Assembly: GCA_947642635.1 (NCBI GenBank)
Contig: CANRTI010000009.1
Span: forward strand, 1 to 42,895
Length of the DNA: 42,895 bases
Source of the DNA: an uncultured Mycoplasma sp.
Lineage (GTDB): Bacteria > Bacillota_I > Bacilli_A > RF39 > UBA660
Reading direction: 5' to 3'
Shown here: positions 6,697-14,776 of the stretch, one piece after another
How positions within the stretch are numbered: the stretch's first letter is position 1
How the letters are laid out: every line of letters begins with the position of its first letter
Notes under the pieces: generated by a model
What the model was told of the DNA's origin: nothing
Database searches by the model: none
Seen by the model: the letters and a program-made list of their open reading frames with translations, nothing else
Made by a program: the position numbers and the translations under genes

Positions 6697-8382
6697 ATGA
6701 TATATATACCTGATAAAAGTGGGAATTGTCCTCACATAACTGATTTATTAGCTAAAATTTATTCTATTTATGAAAGAGAAGTTGCTAATGCAAATCCCAA
6801 AGGCATTAAAGTTATAAAAAAATTAATTAATAATCCCAAAGTTATTGAAGAATTAGAAGAATTAGGAATTGTTTTTATAGATGATTTTCAAAATGTTTCA
6901 ATTGAAGATATAGTTTTTCTAAATTCTTTTATGATTGATAATAAAGATTTAACTTATTTAAAAAGTAATAATATTGAATATTATGATTTAAATTGTCGTC
7001 AATTAATTAATTATCAAATAGTTAATCCTGAAGATTGTGCTTTTAATAAAGGAAAATGTCCTTATTTACAAGATTTAATTAATAGTAATATCAATTTAGC
7101 TAAAACAAGTGATGCATATTTTTTAGTAGGGAGTAAAGAGCGATTACAACCTCTTTTTGATACTATTCAAAAATATTGTGATTGTTATATAATTACTGAT
7201 TTTGAAGACTTAAAAAGAGTTATAATGGAAGAAAAATTTGATTTTTTTACTAAGATTGGGTTAAGCGGTGGCATAGAAGTATCTCAAAAAGAGTTGAGTA
7301 ATTATCAAGCTTATGGAATGTTTTTAATTTTTTATCAAAATAAATTACAGGAATTAAAAAGTAATCAAGAAGAAATAAATAATCGTTTGAAAATAGCTGA
7401 AGATAATGCTGTAATTCAGAAAGTTGTTGGACATTTTCAAGATTTAAATCAAGATGGTAAATATTTAAGAGGAGTTTTAATCGCCTTAGGAAAATATTTA
7501 AGTAATTATGAATTAGACCCAGAATATTTAAATTTAGCTTATGCTTATGAAATGTTTCAAACTTCTATTTTAATTCATGATGACATAATTGATAATGCTA
7601 AAATGAGAAGAGGGAAAGAAACAATTCCCAGAAGGATTTGTCATGAATACTTAAATCAGAGTAATAACCCAATTTATCAAACTGATGTTTTAAAATTAGC
7701 TAATTCAGTGGCTATATGTATGGGTGATTATGGCTTTTTTAACGCTTTTACAATAATTGTCCAAAATTATGCTGATCACCCCGAATTAACAAAAATATTA
7801 ACATTTTTTAACGAAATTGTAATAAAAACTATTAAAGGGGAAATTTTAGATGTTTATTTACCTTTTTTAGAAAAATATGAATTAAATAATATTACGGAAG
7901 AAGATGTTTTAAACATTTATAGTTTTAAAACAAGTTGGTATACATTAATCGGTCCTTTTTTTCTTGGCTATATCTTAGGAGGAAACAAAGAAAATGAATA
8001 TTTAAAAAATATCTTTTTAAAAATGGGGATTTTATTTCAATTAAAAGATGATATTTTAGGAATATTTGGTAATCAAGATATTGGAAAATCGAATGTTAGT
8101 GATATTGAAGAATTTAAACAAACACTACTTTATACTTATGTAATTAATACCAATTATGGTAATGATTTTTTAAAAATTTATGGTAACAAGAATATTAAGA
8201 GTAGTGAACTTCAAAAAATTCGGCAAATTTTAGTTACTAGTGGTACTATTCAATATATAAATGATTATATTGAAGATTTATATAATAGCGTTTTAGATGA
8301 AATAAATGATTTAAATTTAGAAGATGAGGGTAAGAGTTTATTAAAAGGATTATTAATTTATTTAAAAACCCGTGAGAAATAA
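6697..8382 (+). CDS. Fusion: degenerate IspH-like domain + trans-polyprenyl diphosphate synthase
   Basis: Residues 1 to ~210 follow the IspH (HMBPP reductase) fold: GNCPHI with Cys11 aligns with the GFCAGV cysteine, then the LINNPKVIEELEELGIVFID stretch, DLNC (Cys100) in place of DATCP, EDC (Cys114) in place of the DIC cysteine, and AYFLVGSKE for the VVGSKNSSN strand. IspH's substrate His, Glu, Thr and Ser positions are replaced or lie in a deleted middle segment. Residues ~235-561 are a trans-isoprenyl diphosphate synthase: HDDIID (D295-D299) with RRG after it, KT at 411-412, and QLKDDILG (D451-D452). Ser290 sits at -5 from the first Asp motif, a small residue that in this family favours longer products. 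The prenyltransferase part looks catalytically intact; the IspH part looks like a non-catalytic, possibly Fe-S-binding domain. The start is fixed by alignment to IspH. Confidence 0.8.
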   Translation: MIYIPDKSGNCPHITDLLAKIYSIYEREVANANPKGIKVIKKLINNPKVIEELEELGIVFIDDFQNVSIEDIVFLNSFMIDNKDLTYLKSNNIEYYDLNCRQLINYQIVNPEDCAFNKGKCPYLQDLINSNINLAKTSDAYFLVGSKERLQPLFDTIQKYCDCYIITDFEDLKRVIMEEKFDFFTKIGLSGGIEVSQKELSNYQAYGMFLIFYQNKLQELKSNQEEINNRLKIAEDNAVIQKVVGHFQDLNQDGKYLRGVLIALGKYLSNYELDPEYLNLAYAYEMFQTSILIHDDIIDNAKMRRGKETIPRRICHEYLNQSNNPIYQTDVLKLANSVAICMGDYGFFNAFTIIVQNYADHPELTKILTFFNEIVIKTIKGEILDVYLPFLEKYELNNITEEDVLNIYSFKTSWYTLIGPFFLGYILGGNKENEYLKNIFLKMGILFQLKDDILGIFGNQDIGKSNVSDIEEFKQTLLYTYVINTNYGNDFLKIYGNKNIKSSELQKIRQILVTSGTIQYINDYIEDLYNSVLDEINDLNLEDEGKSLLKGLLIYLKTREK

Positions 8383-8412
8383 AAGTAATTTGCTTAAAAA
8401 TTGCTTTTTTTT
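8383..8412 (+). terminator. Intrinsic terminator after the fusion gene
   Basis: AAGTAATT (8383-8390) pairs with AATTGCTT (8399-8406) with one wobble, followed by T-run to 8412. Confidence 0.7.
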
Positions 8413-8452
8413 ATATTTTTTGAGATAATTTTAATTGAAAGAAGTGATTGTT

Positions 8453-9355
8453 TTGATAATAGGAAGTCATGTCCATTTTAATAAAGAACAAATTTTAGGT
8501 TCGATAAAAGAGGCGATTAGTTATGACGCTAATGCTTGTATGTTATATACAGGAGCTCCGCAAAATACTTTTCGCAGTAGTATCAATTTAGAATATTTAA
8601 AAGAAGCTAAAAAATTGATGGCTGAAAACAATATTCAAATAGAAAATATAATATGTCATGCTCCTTATATTATTAATTTAGCCAATAAAGAAAAAATTGA
8701 TAGTTGGAATTTTTCGATTAGTTTTCTTCGTCAAGAAATTAAAAGATGTGAAGAACTAGGAATTAAATATATTGTTCTTCATCCTGGAAGTAGTGTTAAA
8801 TTATCTAAAGAAGAAGGCATTAACAATATTATTGAAGCACTTAATCATGTTATAGCCCCAGATTCTAAGTGTATGGTTTTACTTGAAACAATGGCTGGTA
8901 AAGGTAGTGAATGTGGCTCTTTATTAGAAGAAATTGCCACAATTATTAAGGGAGTATCAAGTACTAATATTGGAGTTTGTTTAGATACTTGTCATTTAAA
9001 TGATGCTGGCTATGCTATGAAAGAATTTGATGCATTTTTAGAAGAATTTGCTAAAGTTATTGGTTTAGATAAAATTAAATGTATTCATATTAATGATAGT
9101 AAAAATGCTTTAGGAAGTCATAAAGATCGTCATGAAAACATTGGATTTGGCCATTTAGGATTCGAAACAATTTTAAACATAGTTAATCATGAAAAATTAA
9201 AAGATGTTCCTAAAATATTAGAAACACCTTATATTAATAAAGATGACACACAAAAAGATCAATCATTACCACCTTATAGGTTTGAAATAGCAATGTTAAG
9301 AAAGGGAATATTCAATCAAAATCTTCTTAATGATATTAGAAATTTTTATAAATAG
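8453..9355 (+). CDS. nfo: Endonuclease IV (deoxyribonuclease IV)
   Basis: Nfo is a zinc-dependent AP endonuclease in base-excision repair. The protein has IGSHVHF at its start, CHAPYIINLA, VLHPGS, LLETMAG, GVCLDTCHLNDAGY, HINDSKN and KDRHENIGFGHLG, the last carrying the usual metal-binding His residues. Length ~300 aa fits the family. I chose TTG 8453, which puts IIGSHV at the N-terminus as in other Nfo proteins and leaves the AAGAAGTGAT Shine-Dalgarno upstream; an in-frame TTG at 8435 would add six residues. A possible promoter TTGCTT (8401) - 17 bp - GATAAT (8424-8429) overlaps the preceding terminator. It overlaps the convergent small gene by 10 bp. Confidence 0.95.
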   Translation: MIIGSHVHFNKEQILGSIKEAISYDANACMLYTGAPQNTFRSSINLEYLKEAKKLMAENNIQIENIICHAPYIINLANKEKIDSWNFSISFLRQEIKRCEELGIKYIVLHPGSSVKLSKEEGINNIIEALNHVIAPDSKCMVLLETMAGKGSECGSLLEEIATIIKGVSSTNIGVCLDTCHLNDAGYAMKEFDAFLEEFAKVIGLDKIKCIHINDSKNALGSHKDRHENIGFGHLGFETILNIVNHEKLKDVPKILETPYINKDDTQKDQSLPPYRFEIAMLRKGIFNQNLLNDIRNFYK

Positions 9356-9609
9356 TTAGCATATCTTTGGGAATATTCATGCCAAACTTTACTAATTTTA
9401 TTAAAATTTTCTTCAGAATAATTATTTTTATATCGTTCGATTTTGAAAAGACGTGGATTACTTAAAACATTTTTATAATTTTTCTTTACAAAATCAAAAG
9501 TAAAATTTAATTCATTATCTGATAAATTAATATCTTTATTTAAAGCAAAACTTCTTATGTCATCCTTAGTTAATTTACTTATATATCTTTCCACAATATT
9601 AAACATCAT
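9346..9609 (-). CDS. YqfT-like (DUF2624) small protein
   Basis: An 87-aa protein of unknown function, predicted all-helical and charged. Its size, pattern (an N-terminal KLTKDDI motif, then an SDNEL segment) and position beside nfo recall the DUF2624/YqfT family, which neighbours nfo (yqfS) in Bacillus. I start it at ATG 9609, with GAGGATGG as Shine-Dalgarno, rather than at the TTG one codon upstream. It overlaps the 3' end of nfo on the opposite strand by 10 bp and is divergent from the PBP gene. The family call is tentative. Confidence 0.6.
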   Translation of the reverse strand: MMFNIVERYISKLTKDDIRSFALNKDINLSDNELNFTFDFVKKNYKNVLSNPRLFKIERYKNNYSEENFNKISKVWHEYSQRYANYL

Positions 9610-9693
9610 CAACCATCCTCATAATATTTTATGTTAACACTTGGAAAATGAATACTAATTTGTTTTAAAACCATACTAATAATGGTGGTTTAT

Positions 9694-11631
9694 GTGAAGA
9701 AGTATATTATTTTAGTGGGACTTTTTCTAGTTTTTAGTATTCGAATTTTTTTTATAAATAACACTGATGGTAATCATTACCAAAAATTACTTGATCAAAA
9801 AACTAACAATTATGTTTACGGTTCAAGTGCTCCCAGAGGAAAAATTATTGACCGCAATGGTAAAATTTTAGTCGATAATATTGGTGTGAAAACAATATTT
9901 TATACTAAATTAAAAACGATAACCAAAAAAGATGAAATTGATATTGCAACTAAACTTGCCAACATTATTGATATTCCAATTAATGAAAATGCTTTAAAAA
10001 ATTATTGGTTAATATTAAATAATAATGGGGATGACTTAATTACTTTAGAAGAGCAAGAATTATATGAACAAAGAAAAATAAGTGCCAAAGACATTTTGCA
10101 AAAGAAATTAGAGCGCATAACTCCTGATGTTTTAAATAATTTAAGCGAATTAGAAAAAAAGAGTGCGACAATTTATGAACTTATGAACAAAGGATACTCT
10201 TATGAAAAAAAGTTAATTTTTCGAAATATTGATGATCAAATTTATAGTCAAATTGTTGATCAAAATATTCCAGGAATTACTACTGAACTTACTTGGGAAA
10301 GAGTATACAATTATGGTGAAACTTTAAAAGATATTTTTGGCACTATTGGAAGCATTCCTAAAGATTTAAAAGATGATTATTTAAAAAAAGGTTATGAATT
10401 AAACGACGTAGTTGGGTTAAGCTATTTAGAATTACAATATGAAGATTATTTAAAAGGTGAAAAAGATTTATATAAAGTAAAAAAAGATAATACTTTAGAA
10501 CTTATTAAAGAAGGTTCACCAGGAAAAGATTTAGTTCTATCAATTGATATTGAAGCCCAAATAACATTAGAAAATAGTATTAAAGAAAATATTCTAAAAG
10601 CTAAAAAATATCCTCATACTGATTATTTTAGTGAATCTTATAGTATTGCTGGTAATCCAAAAACTGGCGAAATAATCGCTTTATCTGGTCAAAAATTAAT
10701 TGATTTAGAAACCAAAACTTTTAAAAATGTGAATACTAATTTAATTAATACATCTTATACAGTTGGTTCAGTTGTCAAAATGGCTACAATTAGTACTGGT
10801 TATCAAAATAAAGTTATTGATATTAATAGTAGTATGCAAGATAGTTGTATTAAATTATATCAAGTACCTTTAAAATGTAGTTATCGCAGTCTTGGAAAAA
10901 TTAATGATTTAACTGCAATTAGTAAAAGTAGTAATTACTATCAATTTAAAATAGCTATTGGTCTTACTGGTTATAATTATAGTTATAATATGAAACTACC
11001 TACTAGCGCAAATGATTTCGAAAAATTTCGAAGTATGTTTCGAGAATATGGTTTAGGAGCTCTAACTAATATTGACCTTCCTAATGAAACTACGGGAATA
11101 AAAGGATCTAGTACCTCAAGTGATTTACTTCTAAATTTAAGTATTGGACAATATGATACATATACCCCGATTGAGTTATTTCAATATGTTAGTACAATTG
11201 CTAGTGATGGTAATAAAAGAACACCAATGTTAATGAAAGAAATTGTCCAAAATGATGAAGTTATTTTAAGAAATAATTTTGATGTTGTTAGTAAAGTTCC
11301 TTTGGAAGAAAAATATCTCAATCGTTTAAAAGAAGCGATGAATTTAGCTACTAAAAGTGGTACAGCTAGAAATTATATTAATAATAAATACAATCCAGGA
11401 GGAAAAACTGGAACTAGTGAAACATTTATTGATACAAATAATGATGGCATCATGGATACCAAAACAACTTCGATTGCCTTTGTTGGCTTTGCCCCTATTG
11501 ATAATCCTTTATACAGTGTTGTAGTTATAGTTCCAAATATTTATGTCACAATGGAATATGATTATAGTAAAGTCTATATTACCCGCTCTATTTCCCAAGA
11601 TATTACGAACTTTCTCTTTGAAAATCACTAA
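9694..11631 (+). CDS. Class B penicillin-binding protein (peptidoglycan transpeptidase)
   Basis: A monofunctional D,D-transpeptidase anchored by one N-terminal membrane helix (about residues 4-22). The PBP dimerisation domain starts at SAPRGKIIDRNG. The transpeptidase domain has SVVK (SxxK nucleophile), SSN (SxN) and GGKTGTSE (KTG). The inserted helical segment in the N-terminal domain and the total of ~645 aa resemble PBP2/PbpA-type elongation enzymes or SpoVD-like proteins; I cannot separate the two. GTG 9694 with GGTGG as Shine-Dalgarno is favoured over ATG 9682, which has no ribosome binding site. rpmG follows, an arrangement known in other Firmicutes. Confidence 0.9.
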   Translation: MKKYIILVGLFLVFSIRIFFINNTDGNHYQKLLDQKTNNYVYGSSAPRGKIIDRNGKILVDNIGVKTIFYTKLKTITKKDEIDIATKLANIIDIPINENALKNYWLILNNNGDDLITLEEQELYEQRKISAKDILQKKLERITPDVLNNLSELEKKSATIYELMNKGYSYEKKLIFRNIDDQIYSQIVDQNIPGITTELTWERVYNYGETLKDIFGTIGSIPKDLKDDYLKKGYELNDVVGLSYLELQYEDYLKGEKDLYKVKKDNTLELIKEGSPGKDLVLSIDIEAQITLENSIKENILKAKKYPHTDYFSESYSIAGNPKTGEIIALSGQKLIDLETKTFKNVNTNLINTSYTVGSVVKMATISTGYQNKVIDINSSMQDSCIKLYQVPLKCSYRSLGKINDLTAISKSSNYYQFKIAIGLTGYNYSYNMKLPTSANDFEKFRSMFREYGLGALTNIDLPNETTGIKGSSTSSDLLLNLSIGQYDTYTPIELFQYVSTIASDGNKRTPMLMKEIVQNDEVILRNNFDVVSKVPLEEKYLNRLKEAMNLATKSGTARNYINNKYNPGGKTGTSETFIDTNNDGIMDTKTTSIAFVGFAPIDNPLYSVVVIVPNIYVTMEYDYSKVYITRSISQDITNFLFENH

Positions 11632-11645
11632 AAGTTTGGTATAAT
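11618..11645 (+). promoter_or_regulatory. Promoter of rpmG-efp inside the PBP gene end
   Basis: TTGAAA (11618-11623), 16-bp spacer, TATAAT (11640-11645) preceded by TGG (extended -10). The -35 lies within the last codons of the PBP gene. Confidence 0.75.
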
Positions 11646-11677
11646 AGGGTGGTAATTAAGAGAAGGAGGATTTTGAT

Positions 11678-11842
11678 ATGGCTAAAAATGAAAATCGTAA
11701 TTTTGTAACTATGCGTTGTACTATTTGTGGTAATGAATTACGTCCAACTAGTAAAAACAAAAAAAATAATCCTGAACGTTTAGAAGTTAAAAAATATTGT
11801 TCTAAATGTCGTAAAAGTGTTGTAGCAAAAGAAAAGAAATAA
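11678..11842 (+). CDS. rpmG: 50S ribosomal protein L33
   Basis: A 54-aa protein with the L33 pattern: FVTMRCTICGNE near the N-terminus, RLEVKKYCSKCRK and a basic tail. The two CxxC pairs (CTIC, CSKC) mark the zinc-binding (C+) form. ATG 11678 follows AGAAGGAGGA at good spacing. efp follows after 28 bp and is probably co-transcribed. Zinc-ribbon L33 is often paired in genomes with a C- paralogue under Zur control; no Zur box is visible here. Confidence 0.95.
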   Translation: MAKNENRNFVTMRCTICGNELRPTSKNKKNNPERLEVKKYCSKCRKSVVAKEKK

Positions 11843-11870
11843 TTTATTGCTTAAGTAAGGAGTAAAAAAT

Positions 11871-12431
11871 ATGAATATTAATATAAATGATATTAAAAAT
11901 GGTATGACTGTTATAATTGATGGCAATCTTTGTTTAATACAAGAATTTCAACATGTAAAACCAGGTAAAGGTCCAGCATTTGTTAGAATTAAATTAAAAA
12001 ATTTAAGAACAGGTTCGATTGTCGAACAAACATTTAATACAAATATTAAAGTTACTAAAGCTCATATTGATAAAAATAGTGTTCAATATTTATATGCTAG
12101 TGGCGATAATTTAGTATTTATGAATAACGAAACATATGAACAAATAGAAGTTTCTAAAAAAATATTAGGTAGTGATGCAGAATACATTAAAGAAGGAATT
12201 GATATTTCTATTGACTTTTTTGAAGGGGAAATAATTGGAATTACCTTACCTGAAAAAATTGAATATCAAATAGTTGAAACTACTGAAGCCGTTAAAGGAA
12301 ATACAACTAATAATGCCCAAAAAGATGCTAAAATTGAAACTGGCAAAATAATTAAAGTACCTTTATTTATTAGTGAAGGGGAAAATATTTTAGTTACTAC
12401 CAAAGATGGTAAATACGCAGGAAGAGCATAA
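11871..12431 (+). CDS. efp: Elongation factor P
   Basis: EF-P relieves ribosome stalling at polyproline stretches. The 186-aa protein has the KOW-like N-terminal domain with the loop HVKPGKGPAFVR, where the Lys between PG and GP is the position modified in many bacteria, and two OB-fold domains ending in the usual VTTKDGKYAGRA. ATG 11871 follows AAGTAAGGAG. The stop codon lies inside the terminator loop. Confidence 0.97.
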   Translation: MNININDIKNGMTVIIDGNLCLIQEFQHVKPGKGPAFVRIKLKNLRTGSIVEQTFNTNIKVTKAHIDKNSVQYLYASGDNLVFMNNETYEQIEVSKKILGSDAEYIKEGIDISIDFFEGEIIGITLPEKIEYQIVETTEAVKGNTTNNAQKDAKIETGKIIKVPLFISEGENILVTTKDGKYAGRA

Positions 12432-12441
12432 GCTCTTTTTT
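12422..12441 (+). terminator. Compact terminator overlapping the efp stop codon
   Basis: AAGAGC (12422-12427) and GCTCTT (12432-12437) form the stem; the loop ATAA contains the efp stop TAA (12429-12431). A T-run follows. Confidence 0.85.
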
Positions 12442-12504
12442 GTTTAAATTAAATATATATATATATATATTCTAAATGTTTTTTATGAAATTGCTTTTAA
12501 TTAA

Positions 12505-12533
12505 TTGACAAAATTTTCAGAATATTTTATAAT
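12505..12533 (+). promoter_or_regulatory. Perfect-consensus SigA promoter of the ABC exporter leader
   Basis: TTGACA (12505-12510), 17 bp, TATAAT (12528-12533): a full match at both hexamers with ideal spacing. The predicted start is near 12540, which leaves a ~340-nt leader before the first gene. An (AT)n tract lies upstream at 12452-12470. Confidence 0.88.
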
Positions 12534-12539
12534 TAAATT

Positions 12540-12830
12540 ACTTAGTAAAATATATAAATTTTGATAGTATCCAGTAGTTAGTGATATAATCAGTAATGTT
12601 GATATTATTAGAAGATATATATGTTAGTAAAATAAATTATTAAAAAATAATCTTATCTACGCTAAGTAAGAACAATTGTTTTTCGAGAAAGAAAACTCAA
12701 AAGATAAGCGAATCACCCCAAATACTGATAATATTTGGTATTGTTGAAAATTATGGAGAGTAATTTTTAATGATGTGATGAGTTATTTAAAACTAGAAAT
12801 AACTATTTTATCAGAATAGTTATTTTTTTT
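12540..12830 (+). promoter_or_regulatory. Long attenuator leader (unassigned class) of the ABC exporter
   Basis: About 290 nt between a consensus promoter and an intrinsic terminator, upstream of the ABC genes. Visible elements include hairpin CCAAATA/TATTTGG (12718-12724 with 12732-12738), a pairing of CTTATC near 12652 with GATAAG near 12703, and a switch at the 3' end. There AGTTATTT (12781-12788) is perfectly complementary to AAATAACT (12797-12804), which also forms the 5' arm of the terminator. A 13-codon ORF (ATG 12778, stop 12817-12819) covers exactly this switch; its ATG overlaps the stop of a Met-Met-stop mini-ORF at 12770. No T-box, SAM, lysine, ykkC or other class I know is recognisable. 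It could be a riboswitch, a protein-binding leader or a ribosome-mediated attenuator. Confidence 0.7.
12797..12830 (+). terminator. Conditional terminator of the ABC exporter leader
   Basis: An 11-bp stem AAATAACTATT/AATAGTTATTT (12797-12807 with 12815-12825), 7-nt loop, T-run to 12830. It competes with the upstream antiterminator arm 12781-12788. Confidence 0.88.
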
Positions 12831-12882
12831 AAATATACTATAAATTTATTTTTATTTTATAATAGGAAGGATTATATCAAAA

Positions 12883-13578
12883 ATGCAAGAAGTAATAAAG
12901 CTTAAAGATGTAACAAAAATATATAAAAAAAATCATCAAGAAATAGTTATTTTAGAAAATATTAATTATAATTTTTTTAAAGGAAAAACTTATTGTATTA
13001 TGGGAAAAAGTGGCAGTGGTAAAACAACTTTAATTGAAATGCTAGGATTATTAAAAAAACCTACATTGGGTACAATTTATTTAAATAATAAAGATATTTC
13101 TAAAATGTCAGAAAAAGAAAAATCTAGTATTATAAATACAGAAATTGGCTTTATTTTTCAATCATTTTATTTAATTCCTACAATGACTGCTTTGGAAAAT
13201 GTTATGTTACCAATGTATTTAAATAAAAAAATGTCTTTAAGTAAAATAAAGTTGCAAGCTGAAAAATTATTAAAAAAAATGGGATTAGAAGATCGAAAAA
13301 ATCATTATCCCAAAGAATTGTCTGGTGGTGAACAACAACGTATTTCAATTGCAAGAGCGATAATTAATAATCCAAGTATTATTTTAGCAGATGAACCAAC
13401 TGGAGCACTTGATTCTGAAAATACAAAAAAAATTTTAACTATTTTAAAAGATTTAGCCAACAATGGAAAATGCGTTATAATAGTTAGTCACAATACTGAC
13501 ACTAAAAATTATGCTGATGAAGTTATTATGATAAAAAATAAAAATATTAGGAGTATTGAAAATGTCAAAGTTTATTAA
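12883..13578 (+). CDS. ABC transporter ATP-binding protein, MacB/LolD type
   Basis: A 231-aa nucleotide-binding domain of the FtsE/LolD/MacB class. Walker A is GKSGSGKTT (about residues 41-49), the Q-loop FIFQSFYLIP, the signature LSGGEQQRISIARA, Walker B IILADEPTGALDSE and the switch His in VSHNTD. It would drive mechanotransmission by the two FtsX-like permeases encoded next, a type used for antimicrobial peptide resistance or lipoprotein handling rather than bulk import. The Shine-Dalgarno AGGAAGG lies 12 nt before the ATG, rather far. Transcription appears controlled by the upstream attenuator. The substrate cannot be read from the sequence. Confidence 0.92.
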   Translation: MQEVIKLKDVTKIYKKNHQEIVILENINYNFFKGKTYCIMGKSGSGKTTLIEMLGLLKKPTLGTIYLNNKDISKMSEKEKSSIINTEIGFIFQSFYLIPTMTALENVMLPMYLNKKMSLSKIKLQAEKLLKKMGLEDRKNHYPKELSGGEQQRISIARAIINNPSIILADEPTGALDSENTKKILTILKDLANNGKCVIIVSHNTDTKNYADEVIMIKNKNIRSIENVKVY

Positions 13579-14776
13579 ATTAATTAAACCAATAATTAAG
13601 AAAAAAATAACTTTATTTTCTTTCATACTTTTAGGAATAGTTATGTCTTTAACCATTTTAGTTCAAACGTATTACCAAACTGTTCATAATGCTTTTTATG
13701 GCGAAATTGCTAATAATATGAATTTTGCAACATTTACGGTTGGTAAAGAATATAACAACAAAGTTTCTTATCAAAAATTTATTACTAATATGCGTTTCGA
13801 ATTAGAAAATATCGAACATGTAAATGGTGTTTTTCAAAGTAATACCAGATTTAATGGGGTAACAGTAAAAGAATTTGCAAAAAATAAAAAAATCAATGGA
13901 AGTTTTAAAATATTTGCTGCAAATAATAAAACTTTGCCAAAAATATTAAAAGGTACTAATTTTCCAGATTTAGATGGTTATTACATGGTGTGTTCTAAAA
14001 ATTTTGTGCCAAGTGACCATTCAGCTGAAGAATTTAATCGCTTTGAGATGCTTGATTTAACAAAATATTTAAACAAGAATTTAAAGCTAACTTTCCCAAA
14101 CTATGATACTGGTGAAGAAAAAGAAATCAAAGTTAAATTAGTCGGAATTTCTAAAAATAGTAGTACTTTATATGATGAAAATAATTGTTATGTTACAGAA
14201 AAAGTTTTAAAAAATATTTTTCAAAATCAATATAATGAATTTGGTGAATTAGAAGATGTTAGTTTTTATATCCAATTAGATAATTATATTAATAAAGATT
14301 TAGTTTTTGAAAAATTACAAAAGTTGGAATATCAAAATATGATGCCAACAACTGAAATTGCTTATGATTATTATGACCAAATGATTTCTAATATTGAAAG
14401 TATAACCATTATCGTTAATTTAATAATTTTTATTTTTATTGCCATAATTATGTTTAAACAATACTATGATTTTCAAAATTATTATAATCTACTACATAAA
14501 TTAGGGTATAAAAATAGTATTATATGTTTAATAAATCTAATCACTAGTATTTTATTAGTTTTTATTAGCGTAATTGTCACATTATTAATAGCTTTTTTAA
14601 TGCAAGATATATTAGATATTATTTTATATTTTAAACCAGTTATTTTTTGTAAATTTGAAATAATTTTTGATTATAATTCTTTATTTTTAGTTATTCCATT
14701 AGCTATTTGTGAAGTTTTGATAATTTCTTTAATCAATTGTTTTAATCTTATTAATAATATAAAGGAAAATAGATAA
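13562..14776 (+). CDS. MacB/FtsX-like ABC permease (large subunit)
   Basis: About 404 aa: TM1 at roughly residues 18-38, a large extracytoplasmic domain (~40-280), then three TM helices toward the C-terminus, the MacB/FtsX topology. ATG 13562 with AGGAG 8 nt upstream is preferred over the in-frame TTG at 13556, which is too close to that Shine-Dalgarno. It overlaps the ATPase gene by 17 bp, implying translational coupling. The 3' end abuts the next permease. Confidence 0.8.
   Translation: MSKFIKLIKPIIKKKITLFSFILLGIVMSLTILVQTYYQTVHNAFYGEIANNMNFATFTVGKEYNNKVSYQKFITNMRFELENIEHVNGVFQSNTRFNGVTVKEFAKNKKINGSFKIFAANNKTLPKILKGTNFPDLDGYYMVCSKNFVPSDHSAEEFNRFEMLDLTKYLNKNLKLTFPNYDTGEEKEIKVKLVGISKNSSTLYDENNCYVTEKVLKNIFQNQYNEFGELEDVSFYIQLDNYINKDLVFEKLQKLEYQNMMPTTEIAYDYYDQMISNIESITIIVNLIIFIFIAIIMFKQYYDFQNYYNLLHKLGYKNSIICLINLITSILLVFISVIVTLLIAFLMQDILDIILYFKPVIFCKFEIIFDYNSLFLVIPLAICEVLIISLINCFNLINNIKENR

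Noticed and set aside
12452-12470. (AT)n tract
   Set aside because: A simple-sequence stretch in an AT-rich intergenic region; no evidence of phase variation because it lies upstream of the promoter boxes rather than between them.
12540-12830. Leader considered as tmRNA, RNase P RNA, SRP RNA or 6S RNA
   Set aside because: None of their conserved core sequences could be found, and the 3' end has an attenuator-like competing pair followed by a gene.
13453-13656. Minus-strand open frame across the ABC ATPase/permease junction
   Set aside because: Shadow of two overlapping, well-supported genes on the plus strand.
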